The notes: a model not told the origin generated them from the letters alone. A DNA stretch of 38,541 nt from CAJPST01 sp041795785 (GCA_041795785.1 JBHBXR010000058.1:1-38541); one strand, 5' to 3'; counted from the first letter of the stretch, positions 15,129 to 23,785 are shown. Translations and numbers: made by a program.

Positions 15129-15983
15129 TTATTTGGAAACCATATCATTTCCCGTTTTCGGCACAATATTCGTGCCTTTGTGTTCACTGACTTCGGTAGA
15201 AAGTGCGGTTGATTTTTTTGTTGTTTTTGTATCTTGGGAGTATAACTGCTTGCGGTAGGTATCCACCCACATTGCCGTGGCACCGCACACCGCCACAGGA
15301 ATAATAACTAAATTGACAATCGGCGCAAACGTGCAAAGCGTCACCAAGGTGCCGAAAGTCAGACTTTGAGTACGGTTTTCCGTGAGTTTAAAACGCATGG
15401 TGTGAAAGGCGATTTTATGGTTATCAAACGGATAGTCGCAATATTGAATCGCCATCATCCATGCGGTAAATAAAAAGGTCAGCACCGGAATCACGGTCTG
15501 TCCGACTAAGGGAATAAAACCGAGTAAAAACAAACCGATAAATTTCGGTAAGCTGTAAACCAGTTTTTGCCATTCACGCCCCAGCATACGCGGAATATCT
15601 TTAATAAAATCCGCCATATTGGTTTCAACCAATACTTCGCCGGTCAGCATTCTTTCCACTTTTTCCGCCAATAAACCGTTAAACGGTGCGGCAATAAAGC
15701 CGGACAAGGTGGTGAACGCAAAATAGAAAACCAACAAAATCATTCCGACGGCAAAAATAAACAGAATGGAACTCAGCCAACTGAGCCAATCGGGAACAAA
15801 GTACATCACACTGTCAATCATATTGCTGATTTGTGTAATAAACAACCAAAATAAGCCGATTAACAAAACAATATTGAGTAAAATCGGCATAATTACAAAA
15901 CGGCGTAAACCCGGTTGGGTAATCAAATGCCAACCCATGACAAAATAATGAAAGCCCGAAACGGCTTCTTTTTCTTTTAACAT
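15129..15983 (-). CDS. cysZ: Sulfate transporter CysZ
   Basis: This 284-aa membrane protein of the CysZ/EI24 family has hydrophobic segments near residues 25-50, 65-95, 140-180 and 215-240. The opening (SGFHYFVMGWHLITQPGLRRFV) is typical: residues 9-30. CysZ supplies sulfate for cysteine synthesis. The C-terminal ~35 residues are polar and low in complexity, and contain a USS read as Thr-Ala-Leu. The gene lies upstream of cysK, separated by 106 bases that may hold a second promoter. Confidence 0.93.
   Translation of the reverse strand: MLKEKEAVSGFHYFVMGWHLITQPGLRRFVIMPILLNIVLLIGLFWLFITQISNMIDSVMYFVPDWLSWLSSILFIFAVGMILLVFYFAFTTLSGFIAAPFNGLLAEKVERMLTGEVLVETNMADFIKDIPRMLGREWQKLVYSLPKFIGLFLLGFIPLVGQTVIPVLTFLFTAWMMAIQYCDYPFDNHKIAFHTMRFKLTENRTQSLTFGTLVTLCTFAPIVNLVIIPVAVCGATAMWVDTYRKQLYSQDTKTTKKSTALSTEVSEHKGTNIVPKTGNDMVSK
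15201..15209 (+). repeat. Uptake signal sequence in the cysZ tail
   Basis: This exact USS core is read by cysZ on the other strand as Thr-Ala-Leu in its non-conserved tail. Confidence 0.85.
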
Positions 15984-16151
15984 TCGTGTTTCCTTATTAT
16001 TTTATTTGAATAGAAATTAGCATACAAAGTGTGGTGGAAAAAAGCAAATTTCAAGAGAAACAGATCCCTAAAGAATGAAAATATGATAAGCTAACGACAA
16101 TTTTGATGTCAGTTAGTCAATCGCTAGGTTGTTAAAATAGGGATGGTAACA

Positions 16152-17222
16152 ATGGATTTGAATACGATTCTGATTATTTTAGGCATAGTTGCCTTAATCG
16201 CATTAGTCGCCCACGGCTTATGGGCAAACCGTCGTGAAAAATCACAGTATTTTGAAAATGCCAACGTGTTTACGGCGGATTCCCGTCAAACGCCGCCGAC
16301 TACGGAACCTGTATCCGTCGTATCACATCAAACCGCCCATAGAGAGCAAACGCATAATCACTCCGAACAGACTGTGCAAAGCGCGCCGCATACTATAAAC
16401 GGCGCACAACATATTTATGAACAGGCATATTCTCAGCCTGTCGCTTCTGAAACGCAAGCGGAATATCAGACGGAACCGCAATCCGTCGAACAAATTAAAA
16501 TTCGTTTACCGGAAGAAAACCGACAAACGGAAAAACCGGCGCCGGTGTATCAAATGCGCTCCGATGAATATCGACAATCGCCGGTACAACAGCAGACGCA
16601 GGATATCACTTCCTTTACCATTGCCGATATAGAAACCAACGTCGATGAAGAGGAAGGAATCAACACGTCCGTTGAGCAATTACGCGTGCAGTTGCAGGAA
16701 GCGGCGCAAACGCCGACTTTCAGCCAATCGCCGCTCTCCCCGGTGCCGTTGCAACAGCCGTTGGAAAGCCACCCGCAAGTTGAAGAAACTGAGACGGAAG
16801 AGGAAACAACGGAAGAACCGCAAGAGCCGACATTCATTATGCTTTATGTCGTAGCGGCGGAAAACAGCCGATTCCAAGGCTCGGAATTGTCGCAAGCGTT
16901 GGAAGATCTAGGTTTTATTTTCGGCAAAGGCAGCATCTATCACCGCCATTTGGATTTAAGCGTAGCAAGCCCTATCTTATTCAGCGCTGCGAATATTAAT
17001 CAGCCGGGGACTTTCGATTTATACCGCTTGACCGAATTTTATACGGTGGGAATTGCGTTGTTTATGCAGTTGCCGTCGGAAGGTAATGATCGCGCCAATT
17101 TAAAAATGATGATTCGTGCGGCAAAAACGTTGGCGGAACAGTTGAACGGTTTCGTGTTGACAGAACAGCAGGAACTTTTCACCGAACAGGCGGAACAGGA
17201 ATATCTTGCCCGCGTAAAATAA
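16152..17222 (+). CDS. zipA: Cell division protein ZipA
   Basis: The 356-aa protein has the ZipA architecture: an N-terminal membrane anchor (residues 4-25, NTILIILGIVALIALVAHGL), a basic patch (RREK), a long Gln/Pro/Glu-rich flexible linker (about 30-220) and a C-terminal FtsZ-binding domain (about 225-350, FIMLYVVAAENSRF). ZipA tethers FtsZ to the inner membrane at the division site. ATG 16152 was chosen over an in-frame ATG at 16143, because the RBS (TAGGG) lies 9 bases before the first and directly abuts the second. ligA follows, the same order as in E. coli. Confidence 0.93.
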   Translation: MDLNTILIILGIVALIALVAHGLWANRREKSQYFENANVFTADSRQTPPTTEPVSVVSHQTAHREQTHNHSEQTVQSAPHTINGAQHIYEQAYSQPVASETQAEYQTEPQSVEQIKIRLPEENRQTEKPAPVYQMRSDEYRQSPVQQQTQDITSFTIADIETNVDEEEGINTSVEQLRVQLQEAAQTPTFSQSPLSPVPLQQPLESHPQVEETETEEETTEEPQEPTFIMLYVVAAENSRFQGSELSQALEDLGFIFGKGSIYHRHLDLSVASPILFSAANINQPGTFDLYRLTEFYTVGIALFMQLPSEGNDRANLKMMIRAAKTLAEQLNGFVLTEQQELFTEQAEQEYLARVK

Positions 17223-17247
17223 CAAGTAAAAAACTCTGAAAAAAACG

Positions 17248-17284
17248 ACCGCACTTTTCATTGATTTGGAAGTGCGGTTATTTT
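17248..17284 (+). terminator. Inverted USS pair between zipA and ligA
   Basis: ACCGCACTT (17248-17256) and AAGTGCGGT (17270-17278) can form a 9-bp stem with a 13-base loop, followed by TATTTTG. It lies 26 bases after the zipA stop. Confidence 0.65.
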
Positions 17285-17299
17285 GTTAAAGGAAAAACA

Positions 17300-19318
17300 A
17301 TGACAACCATCTCACAACAAATAGAACAATTAAGAGAAAGCTTACGTTACCACGAATGTCAATATCACGTTTTGGATAATCCGCAAATTCCCGATGCGGA
17401 ATACGATCGTTTATTTCATCAATTAAAAGCATTGGAACAGCAATATCCCGAATATCTGACGGAGGATTCGCCGACCCAACGCGTCGGTGCCAAACCCTTG
17501 AGCGGCTTTGCGCAAGTCACCCATGAAATTCCGATGTTGTCATTGGATAACGCTTTTTCCGATGAGGACTTTGCCGCTTTTGTCAGACGTATTCAGGAAC
17601 GATTGATCGCATTGCCGAATCCGCTGACGTTTTGTTGCGAACCTAAACTGGACGGCTTGGCGGTGAGCATTTTGTACGTCAACGGCAAACTGACGCAAGC
17701 GGCGACTCGCGGCGACGGGACGACAGGTGAGGATATTACGCTGAATATCCGCACTATCCGCAACATTCCGCTGCAATTGAGAACGGAACATCCGCCCGCC
17801 CGTTTGGAAGTGCGCGGTGAAGTGTTTATGCCGCAGGCGGGATTTGAGAAATTGAACGAAGTGGCATTACAACACGGTGAAAAAACCTTTGCCAATCCGC
17901 GTAATGCGGCGGCGGGTTCATTACGCCAGTTAGATCCGAAAATTACCAGTCAGCGCCCGTTAATGTTAAATGCGTACAATATCGGCATTGCCGAAGGTGT
18001 GGAGCTGCCGACAACCCATTATGCGCGGTTACAATGGTTGAAGTCCGTAGGCATTCCGATTAATAACGAAATTCAGTTGTGTGACGGTATTGAAAACGTG
18101 CTGAAATTCTACCGCACTATGGCGGAAAAACGCAGTACGCTGGGCTATGACATTGACGGAACCGTGATTAAAGTCAATGATATTGCCTTACAGCGGGAAC
18201 TCGGTTTTATTTCCAAAGCGCCGCGCTGGGCGGTTGCCTATAAATTCCCTGCTCAAGAAGAACTGACGCAGTTAAAGGCGGTGGAATTTCAAGTAGGGCG
18301 TACGGGAGCGATTACGCCTGTGGCAAAACTGGAACCCGTATTTGTAGCGGGGGTGACGGTGAGTAACGCCACCTTACATAACGGTGATGAAATCGAACGC
18401 TTGGATATTGCAATCGGCGATACGGTTGTCATCCGTCGTGCGGGCGATGTGATTCCGCAGATTATCGGCGTCTTACATGAACGCCGTCCGACAAATGCAC
18501 AGAAAATCGAATTTCCTTCCCGTTGTCCGGTATGCGATTCCGTGATTACCCGTATTGACGGCGAAGCGGTGGCACGTTGCACGGGCGGCTTATTCTGTGC
18601 CGCACAGCGTAAAGAGGCCTTGAAACATTTTGTTTCGCGTAAAGCAATGGATATTGACGGCGTCGGCGCGAAATTAATCGAACAATTGGTCGATCGCGAA
18701 CTGATTCATACGCCGGCGGATTTATTCAAGTTGGATTTAATCACCTTAATGCGTTTGGAACGGATGGGCGAGAAATCCGCACAAAACGCCTTGGACAGTT
18801 TGCAGAAAGCGAAGAAAACCACACTTGCCCGCTTTATCTTCGCATTGGGTATCCGTGAAGTAGGCGAAGCGACAGCATTAAATTTAGCCAATCATTTCAA
18901 AACCTTGGAGGCGTTACAAAATGCCACATTCGAACAATTACAGGAAGTGCAGGATGTAGGCGAAGTGGTGGCAAACCGCATTGTGCTGTTCTGGCGGGAA
19001 GCGCATAATGTCGCCGTAGTGCAGGATTTAATCGCACAAGGCGTACATTGGGAGGTTGTGGAAGCGAAAGAAGCGGGTGAAAACCCGTTAAAAGGTAAAA
19101 CGGTCGTATTAACGGGAACGCTCGCTCAAATGGGACGCGATCAGGCGAAGGCGTTATTGCAACAGTTGGGTTGTAAAGTCAGCGGCAGCGTATCGGCAAA
19201 AACGGATTTTGTCATTGCGGGTGAAAACGCCGGTTCTAAATTAGCCAAAGCGCAGGAACTGAACATTCGGATTTTGGATGAAGAGGCGTTTTTGGCGTTA
19301 GTGAAGGAATATCTGTAA
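17300..19318 (+). CDS. ligA: NAD+-dependent DNA ligase
   Basis: The 672-aa protein has the full LigA order: Ia domain (YHVLDNPQIPDAEYD), adenylation domain with the AMP-accepting Lys116 (EPKLDG), OB fold, four-Cys zinc finger (CPVC...C...C), helix-hairpin-helix region (GEATALNLANHF, VQDVGEVVA) and BRCT domain (LKGKTVVLTGTL to the end). It seals nicks in replication and repair. ATG 17300 was chosen for its RBS (AAAGGA) and the TISQQIEQLR start; a longer frame from 17261 would begin in the terminator. Confidence 0.96.
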   Translation: MTTISQQIEQLRESLRYHECQYHVLDNPQIPDAEYDRLFHQLKALEQQYPEYLTEDSPTQRVGAKPLSGFAQVTHEIPMLSLDNAFSDEDFAAFVRRIQERLIALPNPLTFCCEPKLDGLAVSILYVNGKLTQAATRGDGTTGEDITLNIRTIRNIPLQLRTEHPPARLEVRGEVFMPQAGFEKLNEVALQHGEKTFANPRNAAAGSLRQLDPKITSQRPLMLNAYNIGIAEGVELPTTHYARLQWLKSVGIPINNEIQLCDGIENVLKFYRTMAEKRSTLGYDIDGTVIKVNDIALQRELGFISKAPRWAVAYKFPAQEELTQLKAVEFQVGRTGAITPVAKLEPVFVAGVTVSNATLHNGDEIERLDIAIGDTVVIRRAGDVIPQIIGVLHERRPTNAQKIEFPSRCPVCDSVITRIDGEAVARCTGGLFCAAQRKEALKHFVSRKAMDIDGVGAKLIEQLVDRELIHTPADLFKLDLITLMRLERMGEKSAQNALDSLQKAKKTTLARFIFALGIREVGEATALNLANHFKTLEALQNATFEQLQEVQDVGEVVANRIVLFWREAHNVAVVQDLIAQGVHWEVVEAKEAGENPLKGKTVVLTGTLAQMGRDQAKALLQQLGCKVSGSVSAKTDFVIAGENAGSKLAKAQELNIRILDEEAFLALVKEYL

Positions 19319-19359
19319 TCCGCTTGGCGGTTGCATTTGGTTAAAACAGAGATGATGCT

Positions 19360-20667
19360 ATGGGAATATTGGAAGCGATTTTAATTTTAGTGGTGTTGAT
19401 CTTAATAAGTGCGGTCATTTCCTGCGCCGAAATTTCATTGGCGGGCGCACGACGGGTAAAACTGCAAGTGCTGGCGAATGAAGGCGATTTACGCGCGTTG
19501 GAAGTATTAAAGTTACAGGAAAAGCCGGGACGCTTTATCACCGTGGTACAAATCGGTTTAAATATGGTGGCGGTGTTCGGCGGTGTGGTCGGCGAAAGCG
19601 CCATCCGCCCGTATTTACAACAGTTACTCGCAACTTACAGTCAGGCGCAATGGCTGGAAAGCGCCGCATCCTGGTTGGCGTTTATTGTCGTCACCGCTTC
19701 TTTTATTTTGTTGGCGGATTTAATTCCGAAGCGTTTAGCGCTGACCAATCCGGAAAAAATGGCGTTGCGTACCGTGCGTATCATGACTTTTTGTATCTTT
19801 CTTTTTAAACCGATCGTATGGATATTTGATACTCTCGCCAACGGCTTGTTCCGTTTGTTCAAAATTTCAACGGTACGGGAAGAGAATATGACGCCGGAGG
19901 ACATTGTCGCGATTGTCGATGCAGGCGCCGAAGCGGGCGTGTTAAAAGCGCAAGAGCATTATCTGATTGAAAATATTTTCGATATGCAGGCGCGTACCGT
20001 CACATCGACGATGACGACGCGCGAAAACATCGTCTTTTTGGACCGCACTTTTGACCGTCAGGCGGTGTTGGAAACGCTGACTCAAAACTCTCATTCCAAA
20101 CTGCTGATTTGCGATAACGGATTGGATAAAATCCTCGGTTATGTGGAGTCACACACTCTTTTAACCTGTTATTTGCAAGAAGAAAACGTGAAATTGACGG
20201 ACAGCCGCGTGTTGCGCAAAGCCTTGTTTATTCCGGACACTCTCTCGCTGTTTGAAGTGCTTGAGCTGTTTAAGTCCTCAGGGGAAGACTTTGCGGTCAT
20301 TATCAATGAATATGCTTTGGTGGTCGGCATTGTGACGCTTAATGACGTGATGAGTATTGTGATGGGCGAATTGGTTTCCAGTGAGGAGGAACAAATTGTG
20401 CGCCGCGATGAAGATTCATGGCTGATTGACGGTTCCACGCCCCTTGAAGACGTGATGCGTGCGTTGGATATCGAATCGTTCCCCAATCAGGAAAACTACG
20501 AGACCATCAGCGGTTTTATGATGTATATGCTACGAAAAGTGCCGAAAAAGACGGATTTTGTTTTGTATGAACAATATAAATTCGAGATCATCGACACCGA
20601 AAATTTTAAAATCGATCAGTTAATGGTGTCTTTGCGTAAGGATACAAATAAAGAGAACAAACAGTAA
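19360..20667 (+). CDS. paeA: CNNM/CorC-type membrane CBS protein PaeA (YtfL)
   Basis: The 435-aa protein has an N-terminal DUF21 (CNNM) membrane domain with about four helices (residues 1-150, including SCAEISLAGARRVKL and DLIPKRLAL), two CBS domains (about 195-325) and a C-terminal CorC_HlyC domain (SWLIDGSTPLEDVMRAL to the end). It matches E. coli YtfL along its length; that protein has been renamed PaeA and linked to cadaverine and putrescine export. Older annotations call the family haemolysin-like. Two USS cores lie inside. A USS-containing terminator follows. Confidence 0.88.
   Translation: MGILEAILILVVLILISAVISCAEISLAGARRVKLQVLANEGDLRALEVLKLQEKPGRFITVVQIGLNMVAVFGGVVGESAIRPYLQQLLATYSQAQWLESAASWLAFIVVTASFILLADLIPKRLALTNPEKMALRTVRIMTFCIFLFKPIVWIFDTLANGLFRLFKISTVREENMTPEDIVAIVDAGAEAGVLKAQEHYLIENIFDMQARTVTSTMTTRENIVFLDRTFDRQAVLETLTQNSHSKLLICDNGLDKILGYVESHTLLTCYLQEENVKLTDSRVLRKALFIPDTLSLFEVLELFKSSGEDFAVIINEYALVVGIVTLNDVMSIVMGELVSSEEEQIVRRDEDSWLIDGSTPLEDVMRALDIESFPNQENYETISGFMMYMLRKVPKKTDFVLYEQYKFEIIDTENFKIDQLMVSLRKDTNKENKQ
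19407..19415 (+). repeat. Uptake signal sequence in paeA, copy 1
   Basis: This exact USS core is read as part of Ile-Ser-Ala-Val in the first membrane helix. Confidence 0.85.
20042..20050 (-). repeat. Uptake signal sequence in paeA, copy 2
   Basis: This exact USS core is read as Asp-Arg-Thr-Phe between the membrane and CBS domains. Confidence 0.85.
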
Positions 20668-20677
20668 CTCTGTTTTG

Positions 20678-20708
20678 CCGATTATGTCGCAAAGTGCGGT
20701 CGGTTTTT
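20678..20708 (+). terminator. Terminator after paeA containing a USS
   Basis: The nested stem CCGA...CGCA-AAG-TGCG-G-TCGG is followed by TTTTT. An exact USS (20692-20700, plus strand) makes up the right arm. It lies 10 bases after the paeA stop and ends before the rpsF promoter. Confidence 0.6.
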
Positions 20709-20722
20709 ATGCAATTTTCTGC

Positions 20723-20751
20723 TTGTACTTTCATTTCGAACTCTGTATAAT
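20723..20751 (+). promoter_or_regulatory. Promoter of the rpsF-priB-rpsR-rplI operon
   Basis: -35 TTGTAC (20723-20728), 17-base spacer, perfect -10 TATAAT (20746-20751). Transcription should begin near 20758, giving a leader of about 92 bases. Confidence 0.8.
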
Positions 20752-20761
20752 CCGCACCTTG

Positions 20762-20820
20762 CAGTCACATTCCAATTTTCGTTCCTTGCTTCCGCAAGAT
20801 TGGTGACTGGTCTTACAGTC
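20762..20820 (+). promoter_or_regulatory. Structured rpsF leader, probable S6:S18 autoregulatory site
   Basis: The leader can form a long hairpin. The base stem is CAGTCAC (20762-20768) with GTGACTG (20803-20809). CAAT then pairs with ATTG, and an upper stem CTTG / CAAG (20785-20788 / 20795-20798) closes an apical loop CTTCCG. A CCG in the apical loop is the hallmark of the conserved rpsF leader motif bound by the S6:S18 complex. A second CAGTC at 20816-20820 can pair with GACTG (20805-20809), so the two stems exclude each other. The fold was drawn by eye. Confidence 0.65.
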
Positions 20821-20849
20821 GGAGGCTGATTAACCCGTAAGGAGCAGTA

Positions 20850-21227
20850 ATGCGTCACTACGAAATCGTGTTTATGGTTCATCCGGACCAAAGCGAACAA
20901 GTACCCGGCATGATTGAACGTTATACAGGTTCTGTTAAAGAAGCTGGCGGTCAAATTCATCGCCTAGAAGATTGGGGTCGTCGTCAATTAGCATACCCAA
21001 TCAATAAATTACACAAAGCACATTATGTGCTTATGAATGTAGAAGCGCCTCAAGAAGTCATCGACGAGCTAGAAACAACTTTCCGTTACAACGACGCAAT
21101 TCTTCGTAACGTAATTATTCGTACTAAGCACGCCGTAACAGAAGCGTCCCCAATGGTTAAAGCGAAAGACGAACGTCGCGCTTCAGCTGAAGTTGAAAAC
21201 AACGATTTTGAGGATGCTGAAGAGTAA
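20850..21227 (+). CDS. rpsF: 30S ribosomal protein S6
   Basis: The 125-aa protein starts MRHYEIVFMVHPDQSEQVPGM and carries the S6 core (HRLEDWGRRQLAYPI, HYVLMN, RYNDAILRN), with an acidic C-terminal tail. S6 forms a heterodimer with S18 on the 30S platform. The RBS (TAAGGAG) is strong. The operon order rpsF-priB-rpsR-rplI is the enterobacterial one, and the structured leader points to autoregulation by S6:S18. Confidence 0.97.
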   Translation: MRHYEIVFMVHPDQSEQVPGMIERYTGSVKEAGGQIHRLEDWGRRQLAYPINKLHKAHYVLMNVEAPQEVIDELETTFRYNDAILRNVIIRTKHAVTEASPMVKAKDERRASAEVENNDFEDAEE

Positions 21228-21540
21228 TTTGAAAATTGATAACCGTTTTTCGCTTATCGGTCAGGTGACGGATACGCCGAAACGGACAAAAAGCCCTAAC
21301 GGAATCGAACACTGCCGAATTTGGCTGGAGCATCGTTCCGAACAAACCGAAGCGGGATTTAGCCGCCAAGCGTGGTGTAAAATACCGGTTCAGATTAGCG
21401 GCAATCAATTAATTCAAAAAACTCAAAGCATTACGGTCGGCAGTAAATTGTTGGTGGCGGGCTTTATCAGCACGCATAAAACCGCAAACGGTTTAAGCCA
21501 ATTAGTGTTACACGCCGAGCAAATCGAATTTATAGATTAG
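21214..21540 (+). CDS. priB: Primosomal replication protein N (PriB)
   Basis: The 108-aa single-stranded-DNA-binding OB-fold protein (NRFSLIGQV, GIEHCRIWLEHRS, SRQAWCKIPVQISG, VLHAEQIEFID) helps PriA restart replication forks. The start is uncertain. ATG 21214 gives the length found in Haemophilus and overlaps rpsF by 14 bases, but its GAGG directly abuts the ATG. TTG 21229, with GAAGAG upstream, would give 103 aa and align with the E. coli start. Either way translation is probably coupled to rpsF. Confidence 0.93.
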   Translation: MLKSNLKIDNRFSLIGQVTDTPKRTKSPNGIEHCRIWLEHRSEQTEAGFSRQAWCKIPVQISGNQLIQKTQSITVGSKLLVAGFISTHKTANGLSQLVLHAEQIEFID

Positions 21541-21552
21541 GAGACTAGCCAA

Positions 21553-21780
21553 ATGGCACGTTATTTCCGTCGTCGTAAGTTCTGCCGTTTCACCGCGGAA
21601 AATGTAGTGGAAATCGATTATAAAGATGTTGCTACATTAAAGAACTACATTACAGAGAGCGGCAAAATTGTTCCAAGCCGTATTACCGGTACTCGTGCGA
21701 AGTATCAACGTCAATTAGCCCGCGCAATCAAACGCGCCCGTTATTTAGCGTTACTTCCGTACACTGACAATCATCAGTAA
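21553..21780 (+). CDS. rpsR: 30S ribosomal protein S18
   Basis: The 75-aa protein matches S18 in full (ARYFRRRKFCRFTAE, VPSRITGTRAKYQRQLARAIKRAR cut at its core GTRAKYQRQLARAIK). S18 binds S6 and 16S rRNA. RBS TAGGAGA lies 8 bases before the ATG. Confidence 0.97.
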   Translation: MARYFRRRKFCRFTAENVVEIDYKDVATLKNYITESGKIVPSRITGTRAKYQRQLARAIKRARYLALLPYTDNHQ

Positions 21781-21798
21781 TTAGGAGAGGATTCGGTA

Positions 21799-22248
21799 AT
21801 GCAAGTAATTCTTTTAGATAAAATTGCTCACTTAGGTAACGTGGGCGATCAAGTAAATGTTAAATCAGGTTTTGCACGTAACTTCTTGATCCCGCAAGGT
21901 AAAGCAGTTATGGCAACCAAAGCCAATATTGAGCATTTCGAAGCACGTCGCGCTGAATTGGAAGCGAAAGCGGCTGCAGCGTTAGCTGAAGCGCAAACCC
22001 GCGCAGCGCAATTAACGGCGTTAGGCTCAGTCACCATCGCTTCTAAAGCGGGTGATGAAGGTCGTTTATTCGGTTCTATCACTACGCGTGATGTCGCCGA
22101 AGCAGTCACTGTCGCAGGCGTTGAAGTCGCGAAAAGCGAAGTTCGTTTATCCACCGGTCCGATTCGTACCCTTGGTGATCACGACGTTAAATTCCAACTT
22201 CACGGCGAAGTATTCGCAACATTGAACGTTATCGTTGTTGCAGAATAA
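21799..22248 (+). CDS. rplI: 50S ribosomal protein L9
   Basis: The 149-aa protein has the N-terminal 23S rRNA-binding domain (MQVILLDKIAHLGNVGDQV, GFARNFLIPQGKA), the long connecting helix rich in Ala/Glu (about 40-75) and the C-terminal domain (GRLFGSITTRDVAEA). It is the last gene of the operon; a good terminator follows. Confidence 0.97.
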   Translation: MQVILLDKIAHLGNVGDQVNVKSGFARNFLIPQGKAVMATKANIEHFEARRAELEAKAAAALAEAQTRAAQLTALGSVTIASKAGDEGRLFGSITTRDVAEAVTVAGVEVAKSEVRLSTGPIRTLGDHDVKFQLHGEVFATLNVIVVAE

Positions 22249-22270
22249 TTTATCAATGAATTGATATCGG

Positions 22271-22300
22271 AAAGCCCGGCTATTGCTGGGCTTTTTTTTT
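22271..22300 (+). terminator. Terminator of the rpsF operon
   Basis: The stem AAAGCCCGGC / GCTGGGCTTT (one G-U pair) has loop TATT and is followed by a run of T (22292-22300). It lies 22 bases after the rplI stop. Confidence 0.92.
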
Positions 22301-22348
22301 AACTTTTGCTATGCTAAGCACAATTTAATTTTTAACGAGCAAACGATC

Positions 22349-23143
22349 ATGTCCCATTCCGAAAATCTCCGACAAAACCAACCGCACTTTTCATCGCAAA
22401 ACGAAGAAACCACTCATTTCGGTTTTAAAACCGTCGCCAAGGGCGAAAAGCAGAAAATGGTGGCGCAGGTTTTTCATTCCGTAGCGGCAAAATATGATTT
22501 AATGAATGACCTGCTTTCATTCGGTATTCATCGCGTTTGGAAACGTTTTACCATCGATTGCAGCGGTGTGCGTAAAGGGCATAAAGTGCTTGATTTGGCA
22601 GGCGGCACGGGGGATTTTACGGCGAAGTTTTCCCGCATGGTCGGTGAAAAAGGTGAAGTGATTCTTGCTGATATCAATTCTTCAATGTTGGAAGTGGGAC
22701 GCGATAAATTGCGTAATTTGGGCGTAGTCGGCAATGTAAATTATGTGCAAGCGAATGCGGAAGCGCTGCCTTTTCCGGATAATACCTTTGATTGCGTGAT
22801 TATCAGTTTCGGCTTGCGCAACGTCACGGACAAAGACAAAGCGTTGCGTTCGATGTATCGCGTATTAAAACCGGGCGGGCGTTTGCTGGTATTGGAATTT
22901 TCCAAACCGATTTTAGATCCGTTAAGTAAAGTTTATAATTTTTATTCTTTTAATATTTTGCCGAAAATCGGCGAAGTGGTGGTAAATGACGGCGACAGTT
23001 ACCGTTATCTGGCGGAATCCATCCGAATGCACCCTGAGCAGGACATATTGAAAGAAATGATGGATGACGCGGGGTTTGAACAAGTCAGTTACTACAATCT
23101 CAGTGCCGGTATTGTAGCATTGCACCGCGGTTATAAATTTTAA
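22349..23143 (+). CDS. ubiE: Ubiquinone/menaquinone methyltransferase UbiE
   Basis: The 264-aa SAM methyltransferase has the family motifs KMVAQVFHSVAAKYDLMND, the SAM-binding VLDLAGGTGDF, and the late SFGLRNVTDK and LEFSKP. It C-methylates the benzoquinol ring in ubiquinone synthesis and demethylmenaquinol in menaquinone synthesis. ATG 22349 was chosen; an upstream frame from 22283 runs through the terminator. The first ~30 residues are poorly conserved and hold a USS. It heads ubiE-ubiJ-ubiB, the E. coli order. Confidence 0.95.
   Translation: MSHSENLRQNQPHFSSQNEETTHFGFKTVAKGEKQKMVAQVFHSVAAKYDLMNDLLSFGIHRVWKRFTIDCSGVRKGHKVLDLAGGTGDFTAKFSRMVGEKGEVILADINSSMLEVGRDKLRNLGVVGNVNYVQANAEALPFPDNTFDCVIISFGLRNVTDKDKALRSMYRVLKPGGRLLVLEFSKPILDPLSKVYNFYSFNILPKIGEVVVNDGDSYRYLAESIRMHPEQDILKEMMDDAGFEQVSYYNLSAGIVALHRGYKF
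22381..22389 (-). repeat. Uptake signal sequence at the ubiE 5' end
   Basis: This exact USS core is read as Gln-Pro-His-Phe in the variable N-terminus. Confidence 0.85.
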
Positions 23144-23152
23144 GGAATCCTT

Positions 23153-23785
23153 ATGTTCCCCGATTTCAATACCTTAAAACAACAGCTGATGTTGCCGCAA
23201 CTGCTTAACGGCGGTTTGGAAACGGCGTTGAACGAATTGCTCCGCCGTACGGAACACTGTGATCCCTATTTGCGTAAATTAAGCGATAAAGTGTTAGCGG
23301 TACATTTTCAACGCCTTGATTTACAGCTTTATTTTATTTTTTCCGCACAACGGATTGATTTATTGCACCAATATGAAGGCGTATCCGATTGCGCAGTAGA
23401 TGTGGCCCCAGGTTTATTGTTGAAATTCCCTAAAAAAAACGAGCTAAGTCAATATATTAACGATAAATCCATTGTTTTGAACGGGGATTTGCAAGTATTG
23501 CAGGACTTTGTCGCTTTGATTGAGTTTCTGGAAAAAGATCCGGCCGAACTGCTTTCTTATTATATCGGCGATGTCGCGGCATACAGCGCTGTGGATTTCG
23601 GGCGTAAATTGATGAATGACTTTAAGTCTAAAACAACGCAGAGCCAACGATATTGGGGAGAACGTTTGACCGAAGAATACGAATTGATTGCGCCGAGTTT
23701 GGCGATTGCCGATTTTTGTGATCAAGTAAAAACGCTTGAAAAACAAACCGCACTTTTAGAACGAAAAATTAAAAATCTAGCCTGA
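23153..23785 (+). CDS. ubiJ: Ubiquinone biosynthesis accessory factor UbiJ
   Basis: The 210-aa protein has an N-terminal SCP2-like lipid-binding domain (about 15-125, with LRKLSDKVLAVHFQRLDLQL) and a C-terminal coiled coil. In E. coli UbiJ, with UbiK, helps the soluble Ubi complex handle hydrophobic ubiquinone intermediates. It lies between ubiE (9-base gap, RBS AAGGAA) and ubiB (stop and start overlap, TGATG). A USS in the coiled coil reads Thr-Ala-Leu. Confidence 0.9.
   Translation: MFPDFNTLKQQLMLPQLLNGGLETALNELLRRTEHCDPYLRKLSDKVLAVHFQRLDLQLYFIFSAQRIDLLHQYEGVSDCAVDVAPGLLLKFPKKNELSQYINDKSIVLNGDLQVLQDFVALIEFLEKDPAELLSYYIGDVAAYSAVDFGRKLMNDFKSKTTQSQRYWGERLTEEYELIAPSLAIADFCDQVKTLEKQTALLERKIKNLA
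23747..23755 (-). repeat. Uptake signal sequence in the ubiJ 3' end
   Basis: This exact USS core is read in frame as Thr-Ala-Leu. Confidence 0.85.

Noticed and set aside
16550..16895. Several overlapping frames in the zipA linker region
   Set aside because: They are produced by the repetitive Gln/Glu/Pro codons of the ZipA linker. None has an RBS or domain.
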